Origin: Bimastos eiseni
Taxonomy: Eukaryota; Annelida; Clitellata; Crassiclitellata; Lumbricidae
Direction of reading: 5' to 3'
Length of the DNA: 64,000 nt
Assembly: GCA_959347315.1 (NCBI GenBank)
Contig: OY365806.1
Span: forward strand, 23,574,900 to 23,638,899
This document shows, in pieces, positions 13,301-25,600 of this stretch. A program made the position numbers and the translations under genes. Position 1 is the first letter of the stretch. Every line of letters starts with the position of its first letter. The notes under the pieces were generated by a model that had not been told where the DNA came from, did no database searches, and saw only the letters and a list, made by a program, of their open reading frames with translations.

Positions 13301-14900
13301 TGGAAATCCTTTAATTCTTTTGGAGACAGGATCTCTTCTGCAACTATCCTACAATATTTATAATTGAATACCTCATTTAAATCTTTAATTACTTATATTA
13401 ATGTGTAGTGCTGCCAGTCATGCAATGTAACACTCTCATGTGATTGACTTTAATATCTGCTCATTATAACCCAGTCAGAAAAGTATGCAATGCAGGTGTG
13501 TTTGTCAAATGCAAATAAAGGCTACTTACCTACTTATTTACAGCTTTCTGAACATATTCCCTGCCAGCCAAAATTATGCTAGAGTTCATTAATGTATCTG
13601 AACTGAAGCCTGAACAGCTGGAAAAAGTCTGATGGTAGACTACTCCACGAATTATGTTTCAAAAGCTGTTTTTTCTCCTGCCTTATGCACTGGGAGCACT
13701 TCTAAAAGGATCACCCTACTAGAGGCGCATTACAAATGCTTAAATATGAAGTAATTAGATGTTTGACTACCCAAGAAATTGTTCTAGGTAAATACAAACT
13801 GTTAGCAGACGGATAGCTTGCATGCATAGCTCTAAGCATGTAGCATTGAGTTGGAGCCACACTATGAAATTCTCTATGAGACTACAACATTCAGAGTGCA
13901 TAAGAGTAATGACCATTAACCCAGAAATCGAATACATAGACTATATAGCGCAGAGAAACGTCATTTAACATAAAATACTGATTTTCAAAAGTCCTAAAGT
14001 ATGTAACACAAGATTAGACTAAAGGAAATCTGGAAAATACTTTTTTTTTGGCTGCCATTTCTCTTTTTCTTTGGCTGCTGGTGGCAGTTTAAATCTCTGG
14101 GTTCCTTTGTATCTTACAGGTTGAATGTAAATATCAGGGTAACCAATAGCCGAGGTTGACCATGGATACAATTGTTTAAGTAGCCCTAAAATCAAACAGA
14201 AAAGAGTATTATTACTTCTAAAACTCTCATTTAGGAAGATTCGAGAACTCTTGAAGCTGAATTGGAATGAGGTGAGAGAAAATCAGTAAGCAAATCAGCA
14301 TGTTATCCATTACTCCAAGGCCACCAGTAATGTTAGTACTGGTGTCATTATTACATAATTATAGCTATATTGTGGTGCTGCGCTGTTCTTGCTGCTATTT
14401 AAGGTCTAAGTAACAAATATATGTATGAATAACAACCAAATCAAGAAATATGGGTTAATGTTGGCATTTATAGCTATTAACTCTTCTGGCTCCTGTCGGA
14501 CAGTATTTGAAGATTTAGGACTGTAACTGTAATATTTGTTTTGTGCAATAAACATTTCGATTCAATAATATTGTTCTTAAGCAGTCATCGCAATTTACCG
14601 TTTAAGTAAAATTACAGATTTTTTAATAACTGTTTTTAATACTATTATTATCTGTCACAACCATTTAGCAGGGTGTGCAGCTATGAAGTGCGTCCCTCAA
14701 CTTGCACATGGCTTCACCGAGTCAACGTCAACACAGCTGAAAGCAATGACTGTTAAGTACGCGGTCTATCATAATAATTACTTTAAATGTCAGCTCTGTA
14801 ACAAATATAAAATGCACCACCTGATGCAAGTTATACCTAAAGAGAATTTATACTTCTTTTGTAAACACACTCCAATCGCAGCCATTGCTAGAAGCACCAT
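4397..14900 (-). CDS. MRPL1: Mitochondrial large-subunit ribosomal protein uL1m, complete nine-exon gene
   Basis: Exons in transcript order (+ coordinates): 14837-14900, 14041-14185, 13129-13348, 9974-10063, 8619-8690, 6679-6799, 5914-6026, 5021-5102, 4397-4587. The sum is 1,098 nt, or 365 residues, with every phase closing and GT-AG introns. It matches the MRPL1 order. Residues about 20-70 are a basic N-terminal region. Near residue 110 is the PKDDVWIQKYYPPARYSFEQA segment region that precedes L1 in mitochondrial members. Then come GTILLPH (about 152-158), an AxxxGALFVGGLDVIRM block (about 181-197), DFDHVVLNMDMLV (about 206-218), and FKAAVDAI with the terminal strand. L1 binds 23S-type rRNA at the mobile L1 stalk and controls E-site tRNA release in the mitoribosome. 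The acidic C-terminal tail after residue about 335 also fits MRPL1. The start chosen is the first Met (14900); Met6 is an alternative. The first exon is short and hydrophobic, compatible with a presequence. Introns 3 and 4 carry LINE debris. Confidence 0.92.
9020..9795 (+). mobile_element. Decayed CR1/L2-like LINE 3' half
   Basis: Fragments of a reverse transcriptase run in order on the + strand in shifting frames: DRSAVTLLALL (about 9027-9060), VDHDILLQRLEASF (about 9078-9120), LLIGVPKVHLRPLQSVFN (about 9299-9350), then MAQSFASTGPCLWIALP (about 9580-9632) and the 3' tail ending ACAAATGCTTAAATA near 9775. These are the hallmark blocks of CR1/L2-group LINEs. The catalytic YxDD part is deleted between the second and third blocks. 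It lies in MRPL1 intron 4, opposite to the gene. A related copy in inverted orientation is at 15535-16140. Confidence 0.8.
10294..10385 (+). mobile_element. Retroelement 3' tail with (ATT)n
   Basis: A segment with GGCGCCATATAAATCGGC followed by five ATT/ATC trinucleotides. Similar CGCTATATAAAT tails end the LINE fragment at 12225-12690 and, inverted, the stretch at 20819-20960. Probably the 3' end of a 5'-truncated non-LTR insertion. No coding part is seen with it. Confidence 0.45.
11352..12023. mobile_element. hAT-type nonautonomous element (MITE) with perfect 8-bp target duplication
   Basis: The element begins TAGGGCATAAC and ends GTTATGCCCTA, an 11-bp exact terminal inverted repeat. It is flanked on both sides by the same octamer GTCTCCAT (11344-11351 and 12024-12031). 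An 8-bp duplication is characteristic of hAT transposons. The 672-bp interior has no transposase-like frame. It sits in MRPL1 intron 3. The perfect octamer suggests a fairly recent insertion compared with the LINE debris nearby. Confidence 0.88.
12225..12690 (+). mobile_element. 5'-truncated LINE (CR1/L2 group), frameshifted
   Basis: The + strand encodes LPKYRIRQLQSILNCAARVV and then LPKFSHISAYMRD in one frame. After a frameshift it continues as VFKIDFMVRSSLAGAAPGYM and SLRSASHGDLVLPRSRT. These are conserved blocks at the end of the reverse-transcriptase domain of CR1/L2-like elements. The copy ends with GGGCGCTATATAAATG and an (AT/AC)-rich tail. It is 5'-truncated and dead, and lies in MRPL1 intron 3 just after the hAT element. 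Confidence 0.85.
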
Positions 14901-16629
14901 AGATATATGAACCGACCACAGAAAATCTGCAATAGTCCTTCAAGGCTAATTTGATAGCGGCAGGCAATTGAGAGAGCAGTTCGGGATGCTTTAAATCTAT
15001 TTTGGATAGCAATTATCTATTAGGCCAAATTATCTATGTATACTACTAAAGCTGTATTTCGGCTAAATATCTAGTCTGACTTGAATGTTGGAATGGTCTT
15101 CTTCTGACTTTAGAAGTGCACAACAAAACGGTTCAAGATATTTCGTTTACAGGAGGTTTATCTTCTTAAAACGTTAGATCTATTAAACTGAGTCATAGAG
15201 AAAGTGTTTGCGTTATTTTCTAATAATTATTATTGTATGAATTTGTATTTAAAAGACCAATATAGATTCCTTGGATTGTATCTTTATACGTTTGCTGTTC
15301 GTAATATAATCTGTTGCAGGTTTGTGGCAGTTTTGTTTTAGAACACTAAGTCGTATTTTTCAAATTAGGGTATTTCTACTGGTAATTATTTGAATGCGGA
15401 AGATATTGGGCTTCACTTTTGCTCTTTGCCCTGGAATAAATAAATAAAATTCTTTATTTGAGGCATCCTTCTAAATAGTGTATGTGATTAAAAGGAGTCT
15501 GATGTTTTTCAGAAGCCGACGAAGGTGCAGCAACCTGTTATTGTATTGTATTTAGGCATTTACAGAACGCCTCTAGAGGGTGAACCATTCAAAACCGCTG
15601 TCAGTGCGCAAGTCCCCTTGAGAAGAAGTAGGTTTTGAGAAAGTGAAGTAGGATGAGAGACTGCCAGATAGAATTTTAGAGTGAACAGATGGAGAAAGCG
15701 CATTCCGCAGAGAGGGACCAATTGAAGCAAAGGATCGAGACCATAGTTGTTCTAGTTCAAGGAACCAAGAGGTCGAGTCTATGGAATGAGCGAAGTGGAC
15801 GGAGTGAGGTACCTGAATGACACCAAAGTACTATGTCAACCAGGTGTCTCGAGTCAGGACCCGCTGAGCCTGGAAGATTAAAATAAGGATTTTAAATTGT
15901 ATGCGAGCATGGAGAGGGAGCCAGTGAAGTTCACCAAACATGCAGGTAGAAATGCAAGAGAAAGGTGGAAAGCAAGATATCAGTCTAGCTGCCTTGAGTA
16001 CTGACTGAAGAGGAGTGAGACGAACCTTTGGAAGATTAATGAGGCGGGAATTGCAGTAGTCAATTCGAGAACATATAAAAGCGTGAGCTATATTAGTAAC
16101 GATGGAGGATGAGACAGAACGATGAATAACCCGGAGGCGCCTTAGACAAAAATAGGATGAGCATGTGAGATAAAAGATGTTGGAGCATCGGGTGCGTATA
16201 TACCGTGCGTCTTGAGGGTCAGTTTAGGCATCACAAGAGTTGGTTTTAGTAAGATTACCGGCATTGTCAAAGTCACAACAAGCTTACTAAATAGAATCGG
16301 GGATCGCAACTGACGCATAGTATATATCTTTTTGGTCTGCTTCCATTGGTCATAACAGAATACTTCTGACTTTAGCTGTAAAGTATTTATCAGATCATAT
16401 TTTAGTGGTACGAATACAAAAATATACATAGTTGTGAATATTACAAACCGTGCCCATTGGCCATATTCATTCATTAAAGGAGCATCTAAAATTAGCAGGT
16501 ACGTGTGGCATTGCTGCAAGTGCCTGAAGTGTGTGTGCTGTATTTAAGTTGGTGTTAGTGTGTATTCTCTTCTTTTATATAATTATCTGACTTTGATGTT
16601 ATTGTGTACTTTGCTTCACTTAGATAAAC
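14901..16629. promoter_or_regulatory. Head-to-head intergenic region of MRPL1 (-) and SH2D4 (+)
   Basis: The two start codons are divergent and 1.73 kb apart, so promoters and 5' UTRs of both genes should lie here unless further noncoding first exons exist. I see no CpG-rich core and no convincing TATA box. From 14901 to about 15534 the sequence is AT-rich and featureless. The SH2D4-proximal half is largely occupied by an inverted LINE copy (15535-16140), which leaves about 490 bp next to the SH2D4 start. Confidence 0.4.
15535..16140 (-). mobile_element. Decayed CR1/L2-like LINE 3' half, inverted relative to 9020-9795
   Basis: Read on the - strand, this encodes IDYCNSRLINLPKVRLTPLQ and the following FGELHWLPLHARIQFKIL block. 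It then has the same 3' end as the 9-kb copy: matching ATCTGGCAGTCTCTCATCCT and TCTCAAAACCT(A/G)CTTCTTCT segments on the opposite strand. The 3' terminus is at about 15540 (CCTAAATAC on -). Several frame breaks show it is inactive. Confidence 0.8.
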
Positions 16630-19600
16630 ATGTTGAAAAAGGTACTTCAAGAAATGTATATTGAACCAGAACTGTTGGCTGAACTCGATGAGGAGCAGAG
16701 ACAGATGCTCTTCTGTAAAATGAGAGAAGTAAGCAAGCTAACATTAAATATTCTCTTGTAATCGTGACATGCGATTGGAGTTGCATTAGAGTTAGTTTTC
16801 ATTTTCGTTGCTTGTATGCCATAAGACTTCACTATATTGCACTATCCTAAGAACTTTTCAGTAGCACTACTGTTTTAATGCATGGGTATATATTGTACAG
16901 AGTTTATTTAATGAATTCTTGGTGTCATCCCGTAACAAGTGGTACTATCACAGATTGTTGTGCAATACATACCATATTATCTTAGTGTCTGGTTACATGT
17001 CACTGTCGCTAAACAATGATGTGTGTCTTGTACTATATATGTAAGTATGTATGCATGTACAATTGTGCATGCACATTTCTGTAATAATAATAATAATCTT
17101 CATTTATTAATTTCACACTGACACACTGCTGTATTACAAGAATAGTATAGATGATCACCAGTTATCATGGTAGTTGAAATTAACTGTATGGCAGTCATGC
17201 AAAACTCCCATGATGTCCTACATGTGTTTATATGCTTTCATGTACGAAGATAGTTATGTAGTAATGGCTTTTAGTAATCATAGGTCTATGATTGAATAAT
17301 AGTTTCCTTCATCTCTAGGCTGGTTCAGAGTTCTGGTCTGTGCTAAAGTGTTAACAGCAGCAGCGAAGATACTCTGAGCTGATAGTAAAATAAGTAAATA
17401 TCCATTGTTCTTGAATATCTCTCATGCCTCCGGGTTTTTCTTGAAGGCTGGATCATGGCCAGTCAGGTGACCATAAAATTATGATAATAGTCTTGGTGGC
17501 TGACAGATAACACTGCTCATTATTTGTCTCTGTTATATTACTGTTAAAATAAATTGATAACTTGTACACACCTTGAGTACTCTGCTGTCATGCTGCTGAA
17601 AGGATATATATGTAGGCCAAGGTGAGAAAAATAGTTTTAAGAAGCTGTGTATATGTACGGCTGGGTTTATATTAAGCTAAACACCAGCAACTCATCAAGA
17701 ATATACTAGCCACACATTGCTCTAAGAAACCCTAAGAAACCCACTTGAGAGATCACCAACTGATGAAAACTTTGTTGTGTGTAAGACATGGCAATTTCAA
17801 GATTAGACTAAGACAATCGGTTACCAAGACCAATATGGAGCATAACAATAAGATAGAAGTTCAAAGTAATCCAAGGCCGAGATTTTATTCACAAAATAAT
17901 GAACCCTTCAGCGTGTAATGACATTTATGAGTTTCTAGGCTGCATCTTTCAAGCACCATTTTATGACCATTCTGGGTTCTGAACAAGACTTTCTTTAAGA
18001 CAGATGTCAAATAACCACAGCATTACCTGAAGACAGAGACTGAAGTCAAGACAATGCTATCCAAAGATTAGAGCTGTACCGATATAACTTTTTGCCAATT
18101 ATGCCGATACCGATTATTGCAGATTATTTCATTTGCCAATATCGATTATAATAACCGATAACCGATTATTTCATTGTGTTTTCCAAAGATGTACTGTGCA
18201 CAACAGCTATAAGCAGAAGATGTTGGTATAACAGCACCTAGTATCAGTCAGGTAAACCTTATGCCCAGGTGAACCAGCTATAATGGCATTGGTACACGAG
18301 AAAAAGGGTCTCTGTTGCGCCATGCAAAAGTAGAATGAGCATTGTAAGCTATCATCATCACTAGTTTCCCCAAACATTGAACTATTATGATGGGAACATC
18401 TCTGGTAGCAAATTCAGACATACAATCACCATCTTCTTCTATCAAACACGCCATTCCCTCCCCAGACAAGCTGCCCCTACGAAATGCCACTCGGGCCTGA
18501 AATAGGGCGTCAGTGGTGTGGCCGGTTGGCAACCAGAAGGTACGAAATAGCTGCCCAGGGTAATTAAGCAGGTACTGTGACTCACTCTGCACAACAGCTA
18601 TAACCTTCGAACATTATTGCACGGGTTTATATGAGCTCAATGCCTTCTGGGTGGTCTGAAGTAGCCATAAAATCTCTGCCTTCGAGCTGGTTACATGCTA
18701 TTGAAACGGATTACGCAACTCGGACTACACGATACAGAGGTCAAAAACTGAAAATAATATTAGAAAATAAAAAAATTTATTTTTAATATCGACGGTCTGT
18801 TAATTGGCCAGCCGATTAATTGGTATGGCTCTACCAAAGACAGAGAATGAGACTGAGACACCAAAAACCCTGAATTGAAATATTTTGAGACAGAGATTGA
18901 GTCTTGGGACCATACAACTCTGGTTGATTGAGAGAATGCAAAAGTTGTTAGCTTAATCCGAGCTGCAAAGGATTCCATATATTTTAGTGCATGCTCGTTG
19001 TTAAAGGGTTAACACAACAGTGATATAGTTATCTAAGCTAACACATCTTGTGGTTATTATGTACATTTACAGCAGTCCAGGTGCCCTGTTTGATTGTGGA
19101 TACCTTCTATTTTCTATCAAGACATTTGGGCTCTGCTTAAACTGTGTTCTATATTCAATTTATGTACAACAGTTTTTGTAATGTAATAAGAATATTTATA
19201 ACTTTAACAAAGTCAGTATTACTGTGGATTCAACTATTGATTTATTTATTTTGGGACAACAGGAGCAGATTCGAAGATGGAAGGATTGGGAAGCAGCAAA
19301 TTCAGAAGATAACAAGCAAGCATCTTTTAAGCCTTTCAAACCTGGCAGATTCAAAGGTGAAAATTATTTGCAGAATATCACAATCTATAAGAACATTTCA
19401 AAAGACAATAATTTGCACAGAAGGAGCTGAATTGATAAGAATTTTTTTCGATTGTCTTTGTGAATTCTTTGTCTTTCTGTTGCTGTTTTTAAACAGTTGT
19501 AAAGACACTGTTTCTTATTTTGTCTCCAGTGTCATGTATTTTTCATGTTGACAATATTTCTCTTTTCAGGAAAGGGGAAGGTGAATTTCATGAATGGTAC

Positions 19601-22600
19601 TGATGGGAATCCCTGGACTTGGGTGATGGGGGAGCATTGTGATGACAAGTCCATTGAGGAGATTCTTGAAGCAGAAGCTCACTTAAAAGCAAACAACATG
19701 GCAAAACTGCAATTTAAGTATGTGTGCACTGGTCACTTTTTGACTTTCAACAATATTTAGAGGGATTGAATCTCAGAGCCTATTGATGTCGGACAAAGTG
19801 TCACTGGCTAGTACACTAATGTTTCAGGTGCCATATTCATTCAGTTTTTGTTTTACCTTTAAAAAAATCAAGGGTTATTTGTTATGCTGCAGTTTTTTCA
19901 ATGATTATCTATAAACAGTAACTATGTAACAGTAGAAATTGGTCAGTAGTTAGCCATATCAATTGTATTAAGTTCGTCATTCTTCAATGACTGAAGAAGA
20001 AAGGATGGCTTTTGGGAAGCTGGCAGAAAACCCTGCAGCAAATATTTGGACATGAGCAAAAGGAATGGAAGCAAATCCACAAATTCCTGCAGAGCAAGGT
20101 CGTATGATCGAGCTTGCAACAACTTATTTATCCATTCGATAGTCTGTTTATAATTCATTTTATTGTCAAGGTGCATTTTCTCTCAATTGTGTTTTTCAGA
20201 ACAAATGCTCCAGTAGTAAAACCAACCATTGCAACAAAGCCTAAGCTGGAGGTAATATTCAGAGATTTATATGGATGTAGTGTGTATTTGTAAGTCGTCA
20301 TTTATATACCGTTTTGACATATATAGATTTATGCAGTATGTTACCATGTCTTCAGTGATATATCTGGCAAATGCACATACCTTGAATACACTAACTTGCT
20401 TCTTGCTGGTATCACTAAGTCAAACTTACTGAAATTTTTGCATTCAAAATCTGTGGGCACAGCCATAACTAATATGTTTAAAAATGAACTTACGACCTCT
20501 GTGCAGTGTGCATTGGCTTCCTGTTCAACAAGGTTTTGTTGTTAAGTGTGGCTCATAGTTTTAAAACATTGTACTTTAGCCAACCACAATATTTAAATCT
20601 GTCCTTATTGTCCAGAATATTAACACTATTAAAGCAGGTCATCTGGCTGTATTTCTAATCATAGTTAACACTTGAACTGTTCTTAGTTTACAAGACTTTT
20701 TGGTTGCTGGGCCTAGTTTCTAAAACTCTCTGTGTCGTTCTGCCTTGTCATGCATGTCATTCTCCACTGGTATCTTTTCAGATTGCTCATTTGCCATGGC
20801 TACTCCTCTCTGTCTTAGTTCATTCATTCATTGCAAAAATTTATATAGCGCCCCTTCAAGGTTACTACTCAGGAGCGCTCCCGACTCAACCCCGGCTGAG
20901 AGAAAACTGCGACGCCATGTTAAGTCGGTGTTTACACGCCGGAGCGCCAACTCAGCCACTTAGTGCACTGATCTCTGCGATATCAACTTTATTAATTTTA
21001 TGACTTGCTTTTACGTGCATTTGGTTGATGCCTTTTGCATTAGAGATTGATGCAATAGAACAATGAATGAATAATAATGAACACTACAAATAATTTTTTC
21101 TAGTCATGTCTATGTTGGTAACAGTGTGTGTTACAGTTAGAATACCTTTGAGTTTTGAGTCAAATACTTGACTATATGCTATTATTGACTGGGTTGTTAC
21201 AAAATTAAATTCACTTTTCTCAGACTAGGGTGAGTGATTGTGTTAAGAATCTGTGAATGAGATGATTCAGGTTTTACCTATAAATACCTTTTCTTGGATA
21301 TGGTTTAATCTGTTTTAAAACATATATATATATGTATCTGTATCTGGTTATTTTGGACACAAAGTTTGATACTCAGTCCTGAAAATGTCTGCTGTGTTTT
21401 AGTACTGGTTGTTTACTTAAATAATTTCAGCTTCTGAGGGCAAAACCTTGTGAAAAACAAAATACAAATGAGAAAGATGAACTTCAGAAGCTGGAGCAGC
21501 GTCTGTCCAATGAGATCTATATGTCGTTGAAACGGGAAAGAGATCTGAATAAAGAGAAAGCAGTAGAAGAAAGCAAGCAAATAGATCAAGCTTATTTTGA
21601 ACAAGGTTAGCTCTTGTTATACACTATTGAGTGTTAGGTATTTTCATGTCACAGTTTGTGAGTGATTTACAAAATGTTCTCCAACACTTAATGATGCGTA
21701 ATTTTTGCATTTTTAGATTAAAAACTTAGCATCCTCTTTATCTTATGTAAAAGTTCTGTTTCTCAGTTCTAATTACAAAATCTTATATCTTGTGAAACAC
21801 AGTTGCCATATTTGAGAGGCCCTGATAAATAATTTCTGCAATGTTTGCTTCATTTATAGTATCATATTTGTTAAGGCAAGTGCATTTAATAATGATTTGG
21901 CATCTACTAAAATGTAGTACATTTGGACACGATATAGACTGGTTTCTTATGTTATTTTATAATCTTTACGTTCAATTTGATGCTGGTGCCAGGATTTGTT
22001 TCGTAAAGCAATCACTGCATTTATTACTTTGATACCATAGTCTTGAATTTTGAAGAGGTTCTTCTCTTTTTTGTATCAAAGAAAAAGTAAGCAAGAAGTT
22101 GGAACAAGAGAGGCGATCATTGGCTAAAACTGCTCGTGAAGTATGGTCAAATTCTTTGAGCCGTGTTCGAAGTGAAAGTCAGGCAATTGAATGCCTGACA
22201 AAGGACGGCAAAGTCAGTTCAGCCACTTTGCCAATGCCACGACCTGCACGTAGTGGCAAGTAAGTAAATCTGTGAATGGTTTTAGATGTGCAAATGTTGT
22301 GAATTTGGATTAATTTAAGAGAATCATTCGTGAGACAGTGCTGTTACTACAGACTTTTTGAAAGTTTAAATCGAGAGACAAAGGTTCTTTGTCTATTGAA
22401 TTAAACTTTCATCAGTTGATGAATGTTTATGGTGACATTTGGTCTATAAACTCGTGCCCTGAACTGTCTGTGTGAAACAGTCTACAACTTAAAATCAGCC
22501 ACAAATGAATAAAATTAGCCACAGGTATGTAATATAGCTCACATATAAATCGCTCAAAAACATTTAAAAATTGTGTTGAGACATGCCATTTCAGATCTGT

Positions 22601-25600
22601 TTGATATTTGGCGTCTTTGTGAAGTTCTTAAAAGGTGCTGTATAAACGTTCAGGTTCTCGGTTTCTATGTATTAAAAAGGATTCTTGTTATAAAAAAATG
22701 GTCAGTAAGTTTTCATCTAGCACCAAGCCAAAACTGTTTATGAATAAGGCATGTAATAATATATTATGATTCTCACTTAACCCTTACCACTCCTTAGGCC
22801 GCTGTGAGCGACCAATTTTAACGCGTTTGATATAATAATTGGAGGGGTAAGGGTTGATTTAACGTCATTTAAGTGCCTTACAGAAGCACTGCACATGTAG
22901 TTATCTGACTGATCTTAACGGGTGCGTTTTAAGACCGTTTGAGAATGTTTGCTGCACTAGGCCGAGTGCAACAGTCTTTGAGAAGGCATGATGATCTCGA
23001 GTTGAAGTGAGGGGCTGTGTGTCTTGTCTTGAGCTGTGTGACTTGAAACTGTGTGACTTGAAGCTAGAGCACAGAGCTCGATGTATGTCTTGCCTGCTGA
23101 GCCACCAGTTGAAGCAAGAGAATTTGAAAAGAAATCCACCCAGTAATTGGAGTGTAGCATTTCTTGTATATGTTGGGATTTGTGACATGTGCAAATATTT
23201 AAGCTTTTTGACTATGACTTTGGCTGTGCATGTTAGGAGGATAGTCTGGCTCAGACGGAATCCTGGGAGTCCTGTAATCACTTAATTACACTATTGTAGG
23301 CATATTAAGATGAACGATTGCACGAGGGTCACTGCCCAACGGTGTTACTCTAGTGTCGCCAGATCTCCTTTGAGTGGCAGACGATGAAACTCTCCCAGTA
23401 TATCCTCTTTTTTGTTCTGTTAGAAGGAATGCAGTTCTGTTCAACCCTGTTCTCCTCTTGTTGTAGAGAGGTTCTGGCTGCCTAACTGTACTGTACCTGA
23501 TGCAATTGCTCATTTACTGATGCCATGACTCACTCAAATTGCATTAATTCACTTGTTAATGAATGCATTTTCTTCATCTGCTTAATTGGTAGACTGATTG
23601 ATAGCTTAATTGAATTGTGGATTTCAGTTATAAAAACCTTGGGAAAGATCGTCCAGAGATGCCAAGCAGTAAAGAAGCCATAATAAAATGGTTTCAAGAT
23701 GTTGAGGAACCAAAGGGAGCTGGATTGGATCCATTCACAGGATGTATTGCAACATGGTTCCATGGTAAGTCAGATCATGTTTATGCAATATAACCATGTC
23801 CTTCTTTGTTTAATTTTGATATTGATAAGTTATGTGATATTTTGTTGCAGGCGCATGTTTTATATATACCATGTGCTCTTTTAAAATAATTTCTGTACTG
23901 ACTATATCATTAAACTGCTCTAAGTCTGTACTTTACTTGTGCATGAATATAGTTTTTGAATTTGCATATTCTTGGATTATATCTTTTGCATTTGTTGTAA
24001 AATGTTTACATTACAGCTGATGTAATTTCTATTTCTTTCTGCTGTTGTGCATGATTATATGTTATGATCAGTGTTATTGCCCTTGTTGTCAGTCTTGGTT
24101 TCAAGTGCACTCAAGCTCTTTTTAGAAAAGGCCTGTTCTTGGTTTTAAAACCAAGAAGTCTTGGTTTTGGTTTTCAAAGTCTTGGTCTTGAGGGCAAGGC
24201 TTGACCTATCAATTCAGACATTTCTTCAAGGATGGACCAGTTACAAGCTACTAAATCACTGCCACAAAATTTACCAAACCTGTTTGTGCCGTACAACAAA
24301 TATCTATGAATGGATTTGATTCTTGTTGGTTTACTAGGAAAACCATCGTCAGCAGCATCAGTTGTGCTGTATATGGAAAACCTGCCAAGACTTGTTTCAG
24401 AGATGCTCTGATAAGCCATGGCAGGTTTTTTTATTGCGCATGATTTGTACATTTACATCCAGTGCTTGAAAAACTGTTGTGTGATGCAGAGACTTTCAGC
24501 AGCTGTAGGGCATATTTTTCAGATTGCAGAATTTTGATGAGACCCAAAAATTAAAAAAAAATTATATGCAAATTGGTTTTTATAGAATGTAACCTGTAGG
24601 CATTTGGAATAACATTTCGTATTCAGGACTTTTGTAATTCCCACTGGATATGATTGTTATTTTTAAAAGTCTTGGACTTCAGGTTTAAAGTCATGGCTTG
24701 GTCTTCAGGTTAGAAGTCTTAGTTTTAGGTAGAAAACCTTGGTCTTGAGGTTTCAGGTTTTGACAGCAATACTGATTAGGATGGTATGAAGTTTTCAATA
24801 TGTTATGTATAGCTGAACACTTAATTTACAGGTAAATGCTTAAATGAGTGGTATTTGTCGATTTATTAAAATCGCAGTTTTAAACAGTGACTGTAGGAGG
24901 CAGTACACATGAAGATTCTTTTAGGAATTATCGGTCGAGAGGAGACGGAGGATCTTCTTAGCATGAAACCAGCTGGGTCGTTCCTCATTCGTGTCAGTGA
25001 TAAGATTTGGGGTTACGTCATTTCCTATAAGAGTGAAACTCGATGCAAACATTTCCTCATCGATGCTGGCGACGTTGGATATCAGTTTTTTGGACTGTAT
25101 CATGTGACTCATTCAAGCCTTGCAGATCTCGTCAAGTTTCATGAGGTTAGAAACCTTTTTGCTTATATTTGAATTAATAAAACAGTTACAGTGATTGAGT
25201 TAAACTTGGCTATATTAGCAATTAAATTTTTAGACTTAGATAGAGTTGTTTAGTTGCAGAGATAGTTATAATCTTTTCAAAGTCTAAGAAAACTTTTAAG
25301 TCTTTGCGATGGATCTATTGTTTCACAGCCTTGGTGTATCATCACTAAACAATAACATATGAAAGAAATTTCAAGTTAAAACCTTGTCATTTTCCAAGAA
25401 CGAAGCAACTGACATAACATATGATTTAATAGTTCCATAAGGTAACATTTAAAGTATGTAAAGAACCCTAGAAGTAGCTTGCTACTGACGGTGCTTTAGA
25501 AATTGTTGTTTTTACATTTAAAGAAAATAGATATTGAATAGTTAAAAACACTATTCTGGGATACTATGAATCTATGATGTTAGTAATGTCTTTACACGGT

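Noticed and set aside
14683..14910. + strand 75-residue frame
   Set aside because: It overlaps MRPL1 exon 1 in antisense and shows no family features.
22901..23285. Overlapping frames on both strands (126 and 92 residues)
   Set aside because: They are short, mutually antisense and located in an SH2D4 intron. The internal TGTGACTTGAA(G/A)C repetition explains part of the openness.
24889..24924. Upstream acceptor and ATG at 24909 as the SH2 exon start
   Set aside because: Those choices put the wrong residues after WFHG. Only the AG at 24923-24924 yields IIGREE in the SH2 frame.
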